Of a stretch of DNA of 64,000 nucleotides, positions 24,028-35,460 are shown piece by piece. Each line of letters starts with the position of its first letter. The stretch's first letter is position 1. A program made the translations under genes and the position numbers. The notes under the pieces were generated by a model. It worked only from the letters and a program-made list of their open reading frames with translations. It searched no databases and was not told the DNA's origin. Origin of the DNA: Batkoa obscura (taxonomy: Eukaryota; Entomophthoromycota; Entomophthoromycetes; Entomophthorales; Batkoaceae); the NCBI GenBank assembly GCA_030770535.1, contig JASVEC010000064.1:62001-126000 (forward strand), written 5' to 3'.

Positions 24028-26626
24028 ATATGCTGAATCATGATTCAATATTTCAGATAAATAATCAAAGTAAACTTTGCCTATTGTTTTATCATCTTTT
24101 AAATATAATACACCAAAACCTAATACTGATATAGCTTGTTTATTATAATGATCTAGATTTATTAAATCTGGTCTTGTTCCTATTTCCATATTTTGTTTAA
24201 AATCTAAAACTATTATACAACTTTTGTTATTTAATTTTTTGATAGTTTCATTAAATGTGTTTTTTTGAGTATCAACACAGAATTTATGTAATTTGTATAA
24301 TTTTTCTTCTTCGTTGAAAATTTCTTGTATCTCTGCTTTGTTTTTTGCTGTATTTATTTTATTTTCAAATAACTTTTTTCTAACTGTATACTGGGTACAT
24401 ATATTACATAGATCCGTTTTTCTTGCTGGATTTTTGAAATTACTTGGTATATATTCAAAGAACGTTGACCTAGCTACTGCTTTATCTCTTAGATCATTCA
24501 AATATTTACTATAAATCATTCTTCTACTTTTATTTAATATATATATATTATCTGATGAATATTTACTATCGTTATTTTTTTTATTAAATCTTGATGAAAT
24601 AGTTGAATCATTTAGTAAATATTGTACAATAGTTTCAATTTGGTCATCTTTAATTTTTTTTGTATTTTTAATAATAGGTTTTAATGTTGATATTTTATTA
24701 TTATTACTTGTTTTTGAATAATCATATTGATTTCTATTTATATTAAACCCAAAACTCTTACATTCATCAAAAGAATATACTGAAGCTATAGTTGATAATA
24801 ACGCTACTTGCTGATTTTTGTTTCCTGTTTCCCTTAAAGCACTAGTTTTATACATTACTTGATTAAGTTTATTATTATCGATAGTAAACTTTGATAATAT
24901 ATCTTTTATTTGTTTTGTTTTATTATAAAATTCCATAAACCTTAGGTTGTTATAAGTAGCTCTTAAAATTGATGTAAATGAATTACAATGTTTATATTGT
25001 GTACTACTCCTCCCCTATATTAATATTGTATTGAAATTTTGAAAAATTCCATTTCGAAAGTTTAGTTATGAAAGTCTGCATTTTATTTTTATTTCAACAA
25101 AAAAAAAGTAAATAACTGTATTTATATAATTATATAATCATATAGTTATATATCATATATCTGTTAAATACCTAACAGAACTAACATAAAATATATAGTT
25201 AGGAAAATTAGCTATTTAAGAAAAGGAAACAATTAAAATAAGTTTTAAATAGAGACATTTAATTTTAGGCTTTTTAGATTTAACCGTTATATTGGACACA
25301 AACTTGAAATTTTAAATTTGGATTAATTTCTAAGTAGATTCTGAAACCAATTAGGACAGCCCCATAATTTGTTTTAATAAATAAAAAGTAATATAAAAAC
25401 AAAATATTTTTTATTAAAAAACAAAAGTACCTAATATAGTTTAAGTTACTTTATTATAATTTATATTATAAGTTAACAGAATTTCTACTAGATCCAATGG
25501 AAATCCACAGATTAACAAGGCTTTTACTGATATAACCTATATATTAATATTAATCAAAATTATAATATGTAAATAAATACATGTTTCTATGAAAATTTAT
25601 TAAGAAATACTTGTTATTAACTGCTTTGTAGCCAACAGGGCAGATTTGTTACCAGATAAATAAATTACTTTAATGCTATAATTACATTATTAATATATCA
25701 CCAGGTTGATAAATAGCTGCATGGGAGGAAGTGGTTAGTCCCAGAACTATAATTAACCATCTCTATATAATACAAGCAACATAATAATAATTTGTACTTA
25801 TTATTACAACTACTTACTCTTTTGCTATTTATTAACTTAATTATTAATAAATTAAGTGGTGTTAACATTTAACAATTTATTTTAATCATTTAGTAAACTA
25901 CTTACTTGCTTAGTAAATATTGAAAATTTTAAATTGTTATTTTAGTAAGATAAACTGGAATTAATCTTTTGATTTCTCTATTTTCTATAGGCTCTATAAC
26001 TTTAATTGGAACTATATCACTTTTTTTTAGTTTATCAGATACTGAATAACAATATTGGCTATTACTATATTTGATAAAATATAAATACTTTTTAATACCT
26101 TTGTGTTTCTTTCATACTTTTTAGGGATTATATCCATTTTCCCATTGTTAACAGTTGAGTTATTAATTCTGTTATGTTCACAAATAAAAGTCTCAAATCT
26201 TAAAACTAATTGATCAATATTTTCTATTTTACTTAATGCTCAGCAAAAATAATAAGATCAACATTTAAGCTACTATTTACTTTATAAATTTTTTTAAATA
26301 TATAGTATAAACACTTTTAAGATTTAAAATAGCTTCTTATATCTGGCTATATATTAATTTTTGTAAACTTTTTAAGCAAAAACTTTCTTGCTATTAAATC
26401 AATTAAACAATCTTTTCCACATGCTAAATCATAACTCAGTATTTCAGATAAATAATTGAAATAAACAAAGTTTATTGTTTTATCATTTTTTAAATATAAA
26501 ATACCAAAGCCTAATACTGATATAGCTTGTTTATTATGATAATCTAAGTTTATTGGATTTGACTTTGTTTCTATTTCCATATTTCGTTTAAAGTCTAAAA
26601 TTACCATACAACTTTTGGGGGTATTT

Positions 26627-26718
26627 TTTTTGACTTCATTACTTTTTCCGTTTTTTAAGCACCAGTTGAGCGGGAAAATCATCAGTGAAATCATTAAATA
26701 CAAAAAAACACCCTCTCC
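26627..26718 (-). repeat. Foldback MITE copy, diverged
   Basis: GGGGGTATTTTTTTTGACTT... to a C-rich end near 26718. The centre AAGCACCAGTTGAGCGGG matches the family. The right edge is uncertain by a few bases. Confidence 0.65.
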
Positions 26719-26978
26719 TATTGCTTAATTTTTTGATAGTTTTATTAAATGTATTTTTTCGAGTATTAACACAAAATTTGTATAATTTATCTGATTTTTT
26801 TTATCTTTGTTTTATTTTCTATTGCTGTATTTATTTTATTTTAAAATGATTTTTTTATAACTATATACTAGGCACACATATTATATAAGTCTGTTTTTCT
26901 TGCTGCATTTTTAAAATTGATATATATTTACAAAATATTGATTTAGCTACTGCTTTATTTTTTAAATTATTAAAATAT

Positions 26979-27077
26979 GGGATTGTCTTTTTTGACTTCA
27001 TTATTTTTTCCATTTTTTAAGTGCTATTTAAGTGGAAATTTTGTTAGTAAGATTCTTAAATACAAAAATACACCCCC
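26979..27077 (-). repeat. Foldback MITE copy, target duplication ATAT
   Basis: GGGATTG... to ...ACACCCCC, flanked by ATAT on both sides. Confidence 0.85.
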
Positions 27078-27282
27078 ATATTTAATATATAAAAGGATAA
27101 TTTTTTAAATATTATTTAAAAAACGAATAAAGCGATAAAACTAAAAAACATTCCTATATCTTTAATAATAAGTCATAATATCAGCATTTTATTATTAATT
27201 ATTTTTGAATGTCTATATTGATTTTCACACATATCAAATCTAAAACTTTTATATTTGTTAAAAAAATATATTTATATAAGAT

Positions 27283-27380
27283 GGGAGTGTTTTTTTGGCT
27301 TTATTACTTTTTCCATCTTTCAAATGCTATTTGAGTGGAAAAATTGTTAGTAAAATTCTTAAACACAAAAATACATCCCC
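27283..27380 (-). repeat. Foldback MITE copy
   Basis: GGGAGTG... to ...CATCCCC. Flanks are AGAT and ATAT, a duplication with one difference. A half copy (AAAACATTCC, TATAT) precedes it near 27100-27154. Confidence 0.8.
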
Positions 27381-27784
27381 ATATGTTTTTTCCTATTGTA
27401 TTAAAGTTTTAAAAATTCCGTTTCGAAGTTTAGTTATAAAAGCTTACGTTTTGTTTTTCTTTTTGTTTTTGTTTCAATAAAAGATAAAGTTAAACAATTA
27501 TATATTTATTAAATATTTAATAAAAATAACATAAAACATATAATCTAAAAAAATAGTTATTTAAAAAAAGAAGATAATCAAAATAAGTCTTCTAAGTTTA
27601 ATTCTTTAAATTTTAATCTTTCTAAATTTAATTAATCCTATATTAAGGACTTACAAATTTAAAACTTGGATTAATTTTTAACTAAATTCTGAAACTAATT
27701 CAGATATTCCCATACTTCAGTTAAAACTAAGTTTTTATTAACCAATTTAATAACTTTTTAACATAGCATAGAATATTAGAATAT

Positions 27785-27883
27785 GGGAATGTATTTTTGT
27801 ATTCAAGAATTTTACTAGTAATTTTTCTGCTCAAACAGTGCTTCAGAGATGGAAGAAGTAATGAACCCAAAAAAAACACCCTC
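27785..27883 (+). repeat. Foldback MITE copy, target duplication ATAT
   Basis: GGGAATGTATTTTTG... to ...AACACCCTC, ATAT on both sides. Confidence 0.85.
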
Positions 27884-28051
27884 ATATAACTCATAATCAC
27901 TGATATATATTTGAATATAATTAATATTTTGAACTAATATTTTTTAATTCAAAATATTTAATTGTTTTTAAATTAGATTGTTTATTATGAGTTTATTTAA
28001 ATAAATGTAATTATTACAGTATTGTAATTTAAACTTATTATAAGTGTAAAG

Positions 28052-28516
28052 TACAAAATCTGGTACTCAGGGTTTGGAGTCAAAAGCAGTTATTAGTTGG
28101 TTGACTAGCTGTAAGTCGAAAGATATTAGTTTATATGACTAAGATAGACTTGAATTATGAAGAACAGCACGTAATATGCTACAGACTATGTAAGACAAGT
28201 AGAATAGACAATACTACTGTAAAATCTACGTGAAACATTATCAGAAAGGTTTAGTGGCTTTATTAAATCTACGAGATATCAGGGAATAATCCAATCAAAA
28301 AGACTCAAGTTATTATGTTCTAAAATCTCTTCTATACTTCAACAAGTATGGATATCAAAGCGGAAAGATAGTGTCCTTCGTAATCATATGATAGAAATTC
28401 TCATAGCAAATCAAAATAAGAACTTGGGATTGATTGTCTCCGAACTCGAGAACACAACGACTTAAGTGACTATTATGTTATAATCAATTATAGAGCTGAG
28501 AAAGCGACATTTCACA
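28052..28516 (+). repeat. Solo-LTR-like repeat L1, about 465 bp
   Basis: Fossil of an LTR-type element; superfamily undetermined because no internal region was seen. It ends ...ATTTCACA. It is nearly identical to L3 in inverted orientation. Its right flank (ACTA) pairs with the right flank of L3 (TAGT) as halves of one target site. Confidence 0.6.
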
Positions 28517-29092
28517 ACTATTTATTAACTTAGTTATTAATTATTTAAGTAATATTAGCATTTAGTAGTTAATTTATATCGTTTAATAAACTATTTACTT
28601 GCTTGGTAAATATTGTAATTTCAAATTTTCTGCTATTTTTACAAAATAACCTTAGGGCTGGTTTTTTAATTTTTATAAACTATAACCTTAATTGAAACTA
28701 TATTACTTTCTATTTATTTATCAAATATTGGATGGTAATACAACTCGTTATATTTGGTAAAATACAAACATATTTTAATATTTTATACTCTTTTTTATTT
28801 TTCATTTTTACATTTTATATTTTTATATTTTAAAAATTATATCTGTTTTATTATTATTATTATTAGTTGAGGTATTAAATTTACTACGCTTAGAAATAAA
28901 AATTTCAAAAATGCTTATCAATTATATTTTCTCGATGATGCTTGGCAAAAAAAATAAAATTAAAACTATTATTTATTTTATAAATTTTTCTATATAACAC
29001 AAGAACTTTTAAGATTTAAGATAATTTTTTATATCTGCCTATATATTAATTTTTACAAGCTTTTTAAATATTAACTCAATTAAGCAGTCTTC

Positions 29093-29556
29093 TGTGAAAT
29101 ATCGCTTTGTCAGTCTCATGGTCAATTACAGCATAACAATCACCTAAGCTGTTGTGTTCTTGAATTCAGAGAAAATCAATCCCACGTTCTTGGTTTGATT
29201 TGATATGAGAATTTCTATCTTCGTCTCAAAGAATATTCTCCCCTCGTTTTGATATTTATACTTATCGGAGTATAAAAGAGATTCTAAAACATAATAGCTT
29301 GAGGCTTTTTAACTGAATTATTCGCTGATATCTCGAATATTTAATAAAGCCACTAAGCTTTCTTAATAGTATTTTACGTAGCTTTTACATTAGTATTGTC
29401 TATTCTATTTGTCTTATATGGCTTGTAACCTACTACGTGCTATTCCTCATAATGCAAGTCTATCTTAGTCACATAAACTAAGACCTTTCGACTTATAGTG
29501 TAGTCAACCTAGCAATAGCTGTTCTTGACTCCAAACCCTGAGTACCAGATTTCACA
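29093..29556 (-). repeat. Solo-LTR-like repeat L2, 464 bp, target duplication CTTC
   Basis: Starts TGTGAAATATCGC and ends CCAGATTTCACA, so TG...CA with an 8-bp inverted end (TGTGAAAT/ATTTCACA). CTTC flanks both sides (29089-29092, 29557-29560). Inserted into the decayed T copy, so younger than that copy. Confidence 0.7.
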
Positions 29557-29567
29557 CTTCTATATAT

Positions 29568-29664
29568 GGAGGTGTATTTTTTGTTTAAGGATTTTACTAA
29601 CAATTATTCTACTCAAATAGCGCTTAAAACATGGAAAAAGCAATGAAACCAAAAAAACATCCCC
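29568..29664 (+). repeat. Foldback MITE copy, target duplication ATAT
   Basis: GGAGGTGTATTTTTTG... to ...ACATCCCC with ATAT on both sides, 7 bp from the L2 duplication. Confidence 0.85.
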
Positions 29665-30054
29665 ATATACGAATTATAATTTAATATTTTAGATAAATAA
29701 CTAAAATAAACTTTACTTATTAATTTGTTATTCTTTAAATATAAAATGTTAAACTTTAATACTAATATAGCTTGCTTATTATAATAATTTAACTTTATTG
29801 AATTTGTTTTTATTTTTTATCCCTGTATTTATTTCATTTTCAAATAGCTTTTTTTATATATTAAATACATACATATAAAAGCCTGTTTTTTTTTGCTAGA
29901 TTTTCAAAATTATTTAATATATGTTTGAAAAATATTAACCTAGCTGTTACTTTATTTCTTAAATTATTAAAATACTTATTACTATCAACTATTCAAAATA
30001 ATAATAAAAATAAGCCTTTTATTTAAGTTTTTTAAATTTAATAAAAACTGATAT

Positions 30055-30161
30055 AGGTGTGTATTTTTGTGTAAGTATTTTATTAACAAATCTTCCATTT
30101 TTTAAGCACTATTTGAGTGGAAAGATTGTAATAAAATTCTTAAATAAAAAAACACATCCCC
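30055..30161. repeat. Foldback MITE copy, rearranged
   Basis: AGGTGTGTATTTTTGTG at one end and CATCCCC at the other, but both halves carry the same arm type, so it looks like a hybrid or internally inverted copy. Flanks ATAT and ATAA. Confidence 0.6.
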
Positions 30162-30457
30162 ATAAATTAATTCATATAACTAAAATAAATTATATGAAAT
30201 AATAAAAATAAACATAATAAAAAACAAATCAAGTTAAAAGTGAAAGTTTTAGTAAAAACAAAATATAATGTTTGAATAACGAAGATATAGACTATAAAAT
30301 TAGTTTTTATAGTTTTATTACTTTGTTAAATTATTGAAAGTTACTAAAAACTTAAATCAATTCTGAAACTTTTCTATTTAAATTAATTTTACATAAAATG
30401 CATTGTTTTATTTGGCATGTTCTTAATTGGAATCTGGCAATTCTGGAGATAAGTTTC

Positions 30458-30922
30458 TGTGAGATACCGCTTTCTCAGCTCTATAATTGATTATAACATA
30501 ATAGTCACTTAAGTCGTTGTGTTCTCGAGTTCGGAGACAATCAATCCCAAGTTCTTATTTTGATTTGCTATGAGAATTTCTATCATATGATTACGAAGGA
30601 CACTATCTTTCCGCTTTGATATCCATACTTGTTGAAGTATAGAAGAGATTTTAGAACATAATAACTTGAGTCTTTTTGATTGGATTATTCCCTGATATCT
30701 CGTAGATTTAATAAAGCCACTAAACCTTTCTGATAATGTTTCACGTAGATTTTACAGTAGTATTGTCTATTCTACTTGTCTTACATAGTCTGTAGCATAT
30801 TACGTGCTGTTCTTCATAATTCAAGTCTATCTTAGTCATATAAACTAATATCTTTCGACTTACAGCTAGTCAACCAACTAATAACTGCTTTTGACTCCAA
30901 ACCCTGAGTACCAGATTTCACA
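30458..30922 (-). repeat. Solo-LTR-like repeat L3, 465 bp
   Basis: TGTGAGATACCGC... to ...CCAGATTTCACA. Near-identical to L1 in inverted orientation. Right flank TAGTCAAAG is T 3' UTR sequence, as is the flank of L1 from the other side of the same site. Confidence 0.65.
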
Positions 30923-31240
30923 TAGTCAAAGAGTAAATAATTTTAATAATAATTAAAAATTATCATTATATTGTTCGTATTACATAAGAATGGCTAATTA
31001 TGATTTTAAAACTAACTATTTCTTTTTATGCAGCTATTTATCAACCTGGTGATATATTAATAATGTAATTATAACATTGAAGTAATTCATTTACTTAGTA
31101 ACGGATCTGTAACATTGGCTATAAAGCAGTCAATAATAAATGTTTTTTAATAAAGTTTTATAAAAATACTTATTTAGTTACATATTATAATTTTGATTAA
31201 TATTAATATATAGGTTATATTAATAAAACTTTTACTTATA
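30923..31240 (+). mobile_element. 3' end of the decayed T copy (plus strand)
   Basis: TAGTCAAAGAGTAAATAA, then GCTATTTATCAACCTGGTG and ATATTAATAATGTAATTAT match the last 350 bp of T in plus orientation. The terminal GACAACCCC is not preserved. Confidence 0.6.
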
Positions 31241-31244
31241 TATT

Positions 31245-31330
31245 GGGATGTTTCTTTGACTTCACTTTTTCCATCTTTTAAGCACTGTTTGAGTGGAAAA
31301 ATTGCAAAATTCCTATACAAAAATATATCC
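31245..31330 (-). repeat. Foldback MITE copy, shortened
   Basis: GGGATGTTTC... to ...AAATATATCC. It adjoins the next copy with only ACAT between them. Confidence 0.7.
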
Positions 31331-31334
31331 ACAT

Positions 31335-31431
31335 GGGGATGTGTTTTTTTGTTTAAGAATTTTACTACAATCTTTCCACTCAAACAGCGCTTAAAAAATG
31401 GAAAAATAATGAAACTAAAAAAAACAGCCCC
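31335..31431 (+). repeat. Foldback MITE copy, target duplication ACAT
   Basis: GGGGATGTG... to ...ACAGCCCC with ACAT on both sides (31331-31334, 31432-31435). Inserted at the edge of the preceding copy in opposite orientation. Confidence 0.88.
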
Positions 31432-31675
31432 ACATATCAGTTTTTGTAGTTTTAAAATCTCATGTATCTAAAAAATGCTGATAAATTTATTAATAAAAGA
31501 GCCAAAATTGAATTTTTATTTTTAATATTAGACTATTATATTTTTTATTTTTTATTTTTTACTTTCAATTGAAATATTTAAATATAGAACTTACAAACTA
31601 TATTATATAATTTTAGCTCTTAAAAAACTAAAATTTTTGATTTTATAATAGAAGTAAGAAATATATTTTATATAT

Positions 31676-31766
31676 GGTGATGTTTTTGTGTAGGGATTTT
31701 ACTAACAATTTTTCTGCTCAAATGGCGCTTAAAAGATGGAAAAAGTGATGAAGCCAAAAAAACCCT
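31676..31766 (+). repeat. Foldback MITE copy, target duplication ATAT
   Basis: GGTGATGTTTTTGTG... to ...AAAACCCT, ATAT on both sides; 91 bp. Confidence 0.8.
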
Positions 31767-31770
31767 ATAT

Positions 31771-32323
31771 TAGACTATTGTAATTAAAAAACATCCCAAG
31801 TATCATTACTCTATAAAAGTATTCAAATTTAAGATTTTAACTTTAAAGCTAAAATGAAACATCAAATATTTATAATTTTTTATATTACAGTTTATGTTTT
31901 TATAAATAAAAGATGCTTTACCATATAATTTATTTAATTATAAAGTTATAGTAATGTTACAATTTTGTTTACTTTATGAACTTAAAATCATAATGAAACG
32001 TTCTAGTAAGATTCTCGTATATATAAAATTCTAGTTGTGTTAATATCAATCATAATTTTATGAAACAATTACATTTTCGATTGGTAATATTCTCAATAGA
32101 CTTTATCATTGTTTTACTGGAATTGTTATACCATATATTTAATAATACTATTTTTAAACATTAAAATAATAAATATTCATTTGACTTGATTTTCCCTAAT
32201 TAACCAATAATTTCAAAAGCAACACTAAATTAACAAACTAAGATGAATTTGGGATATTCTTTGAAAGAGAGGATAATAAAATAGGTCTTTCTTTTCTAGT
32301 TCATATTAAAGAGCCTAGTAACA
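31771..32323. other. Spacer between first island and RPL38
   Basis: AT-rich, no repeats of the island families and no frames of note. The last 100 bp is the presumed RPL38 promoter. Confidence 0.4.
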
Positions 32324-32767
32324 ATGGTAATACATCCATCCTTTAATCAAATAACAAAGCAATCGATAAAACGATAGAAAAATAATGTTAGACGATATGT
32401 TAAAATTTCTTTGCTCATTTTCAAATTATTTCAAGTGCTAAATTAACATATAAAAAGCCTAAGCAGGTTAGTGACATTAAACAATTCCTTGAAATTGCCC
32501 GTCGTGCCGACGCCAAATGTAAGTGGTTTAAAGAAGTTTATGAGAAATAGTTATTAATTTTTACCAAAGCCGCTCGTGTTAAGAAGAATGGAAAACAAAT
32601 TAAATTTAAGGTCCGTTGTTCTAAATACCTTTACACCCTTGTTGTAAATGACGCTACCAAAGCTGAAAAGCTTAAGCAATCCCTTCCTCCAAGTAAGCTT
32701 AAAATTGTTTTCAATCTATTTTTTATAACTCCTTTTAGATCTTGAAGTCACTACTGTTAAGAACTAA
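32324..32767 (+). CDS. RPL38: 60S ribosomal protein L38 (eL38)
   Basis: Exons 32324-32326, 32458-32518, 32570-32692 and 32739-32767 give 71 residues, the normal eL38 length. The first coding exon is just the ATG, followed directly by GTAATA; an intron right after the start codon is common in fungal ribosomal-protein genes. Protein blocks [60 protein letters not shown] and a short LEVTTVKN end align along the whole family. Codons favour C- or G-ending forms (ATT CCC/GCC/CGT types) far more than neighbouring genes, as expected for a highly expressed gene. Later splice phases all agree. The short intron after codon 21 ends in CAAAG. Confidence 0.93.
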
Positions 32768-33738
32768 GTGTTCCTAAAATTGGCTAAATAAATTAAATTA
32801 ATTTATAAAGATTGAACTATAAAAGTGGATTAAAGTTACTAATTATCGTTATTAAAAAATCAGTTTACATATTAAGAAATTTGAAGCTATTTTATAGAGG
32901 TTATTCTGACCAAAATATTATTGGGATAGATCAATTTGGATAGGATTGTAGATATTTAGGTTTTGAAACTCATAATTTTTTATTACAAGTTTATGGAGCT
33001 AAGATTTAATTATAACATTAAGAAAATATTATAAAAAGGTGAGAGTACATTTGTTTAAATTAAGGTAGTTTAGTAGCTTAAACTCACCCATTAAATAGAT
33101 TATACACTTGTTTCGGTTTTATCAATAAATTATAATACTTTTTTTTTAGCTATTTCAATAACGATTTGATGACATTACACACATATATTGAGGTCGAAAA
33201 CTACAATAGCAATGAATGGTATTGGATATCTATAATACTTTAAAGTTTAGTTTTGAATTTGCTAATAGAGTTTTATCACTCAAAAGTATGAAAAAGCTAT
33301 CTAATAATAGATTAATTATATTTTAATAAACTCTAGCTATACTTGGCATTAAGGTTTTATCTGTAAAGTTATGTTTCGTTAATAAAAACATGTATTTTTA
33401 TCTTTCATCTAAATCTATGCTTTCTTTATTTCTTTATTTTGATAAAAGTACTTTAATATCTTAAGATTATTGAGATTTCTAGTTTTTTAATATATTTTAT
33501 AGTAAAACTAATATCCTTTGTCTTACTAACATGTACAAACTTGGAATTTTAATTATTTAATATTATAGTTTTAGTATTTTAAAGATTTATAAATCCATAA
33601 AGTTGAATTCGGCTATTTAAATTTTATAGTCCAATCAAAAAGAATAATAGTTCAAATTCACAGATTCACAGGAGGATCTCAATCAACTTTTCTTTTAAAA
33701 ATGAATAAAGATATAAAAGTAATAATCGTATTAAATAA
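32768..33738. other. Spacer between RPL38 and the WD40 gene
   Basis: AT-rich. The first coding exon of the WD40 gene may lie here but I could not place it. An ATG at 33701 is out of frame with the next exon. Confidence 0.35.
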
Positions 33739-34998
33739 AGTAGTAAAAATGATGTTAACAAACAAGAAAAGATTCCGGATTTATATGCACCAAAAGCGAT
33801 TGCGTCATGTATAAAATTTAGTCCAAAAGATAATAGATTAGCCATTGGAGCCTTTGATAAATCAGTAATAATAGCTTCATTTTAATCAAGTTGAATTTCT
33901 AACTTTTACAAGCTTACATTATTAGAAGTGTCTGAAGATGGTCAAGAGTTTAATAAAATTGCCAATTTTTATCATACAAGGTCGCCTATGTGCCTCGATT
34001 GGAGTCCTGTAATAGTCTATACTATAGAAAAAATAAATATTTGACTTTTGTTTTAGGACGGCTCAAAATTAGCAGTTGGGGATGCTAGTGGAGCGCTTAA
34101 AATCTATGATATAGGCTCAGGATCCGTGATAGAAATTCAAGCTCATCAAGATATAATCAAAGGCATTGGATGGGTCTCGGAGATGGAGCCTTTGGTTGTT
34201 ACGGCATCGTTTGATAAAACATTGAAAGTAAGGAGACAAAGTTCATCTTAAATAGTAATTAATGAGCTAAATTTTAGTATTGGAATATCTTGAGCAAAGA
34301 ATGTTTAAAAACAATGCAATTAAAAGGAGAGTGTTTTACGTTAAGTGTCAAGTTTCCACTGATGGTTGTTGGTATGTCCGATAGACATATAGCAATCTTT
34401 GACCTAAATAAACCGTTTGAAATTTATAGGGTAAGAAAGAATATTTATATTTATTAAAAAATTAATTTATTATTAGGAAACTTATTGTACATTAAAATTT
34501 CAAATAAGGGATATAGTATGCTATGATGACCCATATTATGGATTCTACACTAGCACATTGGAAGGCAGAGTGGGTTCATCCCCAATCCATCCAAAATTTA
34601 TGGATAAAAGATCTACATTTAAGTGCCATTATAAAGGGAAAAAACCATGTTCGGTAAATGCAGTAGCAGTACATAAAGAAGACCAATCTTTGATTGTAAC
34701 AGCAGGAAATAACAACTCATTTATTTTCTGGAATATTAAAGAAAGACAGCGAATTAATACTTATGATAATTTGCCAAATTCAGTGTTCGCATTAAGTTTC
34801 AATCCCAATTGTAAACTGCTTGTCTATGCAGTAGGACCAGATTTTACTGAAGTAAGTGCCATTGGCTTTAAGCTAGTATAATAAATAAGTATATATCTAA
34901 TCATTATTTAGAAAGAAGAGATAAGAAATTTCAGTGAAAAACAAGGATTCGGAATTTACATTCATAAGGTTACACAAAAGGACATTAAGATGAGTTGA
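33739..34998 (+). CDS. WD40 mRNA-export/spindle factor Rae1/Gle2-like (5' end unresolved)
   Basis: Exons 33739-33864, 33913-34008, 34057-34227, 34278-34430, 34477-34851 and 34912-34998 keep one frame for 335 residues; Rae1 is about 350-370, so only some 15-30 N-terminal residues are missing. Rae1/Gle2 is a beta-propeller bound to the nuclear pore protein Nup98 and used in mRNA export. WD-like blades appear as ASCIKFSPKDNRLAIGAFD, MCLDWSPDGSKLAVGDASG, VVTASFDKTLKYWNILS, and the Rae1-typical EGRVGSSPIHP, STFKCHYKGKKP, VNAVAVHKEDQSLIVTAG and SFIFWN, followed by VFALSFNP and a C-terminal GPDFTEKEEIRNF. Bub3 is the nearest alternative but lacks the FKCH block. The start is uncertain, since the frame upstream meets a stop at 33736-33738 without an ATG. 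Confidence 0.8.
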
Positions 34999-35460
34999 TG
35001 TTAGATATATAGTAGGAGTTTAAATTAATAGATTGCTTACATCTTGTTTAAAAAATGAAATGAATAACATAAAATTTGCCTTTTTTAACTGCTTTGTTGA
35101 AGTTTTTTTTCCAGATTATTCTATTGTAAATTAATAAGATTTATTGTTTAGTTTGAATTATATAACTTTTTAGCTGTCTATCGGGGATATTCTAATTTCA
35201 AATATCTATCTAGAACCTTGCTTTTTTTAGTAGTATATCATTTAGAGTCATAAGAAATGTATATATGGATTTATAACGGATAGCTTTTTTAATAAGCGCA
35301 CTTCATAAAATGTTCTTTTCTAAAACTTGTTCCAATAATCTCAAAACCAAAAATATATACTAAACCACATTAAGGATAACCTTCATTTATTAGTGTTAAT
35401 AGAATATAGTGATAAAAACTCAATTAGATTTAGTAATAAATATCAAAAACAAAAACAAAC
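34999..35460. other. Convergent spacer, WD40 gene and Bre4-like gene
   Basis: AT-rich 3' flanks of two converging genes; nothing recognised. Confidence 0.4.

Larger units (their letters stand above)
22706..25363 (-). mobile_element. T1: DDE transposon with two MITE insertions, 2658 bp
   Basis: Imperfect inverted ends (GGGGTTGTCTGAATTAG at the left; GGGGCTGTCCTAATTGG read inward from the right) and a perfect 4-bp target duplication ATAA (22702-22705, 25364-25367). The transposase lies on the minus strand from an ATG at 25081 to about 23160. Recognisable parts in order are a helical N-terminus, a C-x-x-C motif (DLCNICTQY) with nearby His/Cys, DFKQNMEIG (first Asp), LSEILNHDSAYAG, NIWADTGNHFRSQEF (second Asp) and FFAEHHGKSIVDGHFGNLSKW with the acidic partner. 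This order matches a widespread multicopy eukaryotic transposase family, often annotated only as uncharacterised; I cannot name its superfamily with certainty. Two MITEs at 23706 and 23929 split the frame, and small indels near the 5' end disrupt it further. It keeps the frame at the RDKAVARS site where T2, T3 and T4 share a deletion. Confidence 0.85.
25368..27711 (-). mobile_element. Older decayed T copy
   Basis: It has the same order as T1 but with many differences: 3' UTR with the CATGGGAGGAAGTGGTTAG block near 25720, transposase remnants (DFKRNMEIETK at 26580, LSEILSYDLACG at 26430), and a 5' end resembling the T right end (CTGAAACTAATTCAGA, 27691-27706). Four MITEs lie within it. Many stops and deletions; no function is expected. 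It adjoins T1 directly, so T1 may have inserted at its 3' end. Confidence 0.7.
28517..30457 (-). mobile_element. Inverted central part of an old decayed T copy
   Basis: Minus-strand T sequence: 3' UTR and C-terminal region at 28517-29090 (for example CTATTTATTAACTTAG, TTACTTGCTTGGTAAATATTG), then LTR L2, a MITE, and further transposase remnants at 29670-30050. It is strongly decayed. Its continuation on the plus strand lies beyond L3 at 30923-31240. Flanking evidence suggests this block was flipped by recombination between L1 and L3. Confidence 0.6.

Noticed and set aside
23702-24031. TA target duplication (Tc1/mariner type) for MITE and T
   Set aside because: ATTT, ACAT, AAAT and ATAC duplications, with element ends remaining GGG/CCC, cannot be explained by a TA dinucleotide.
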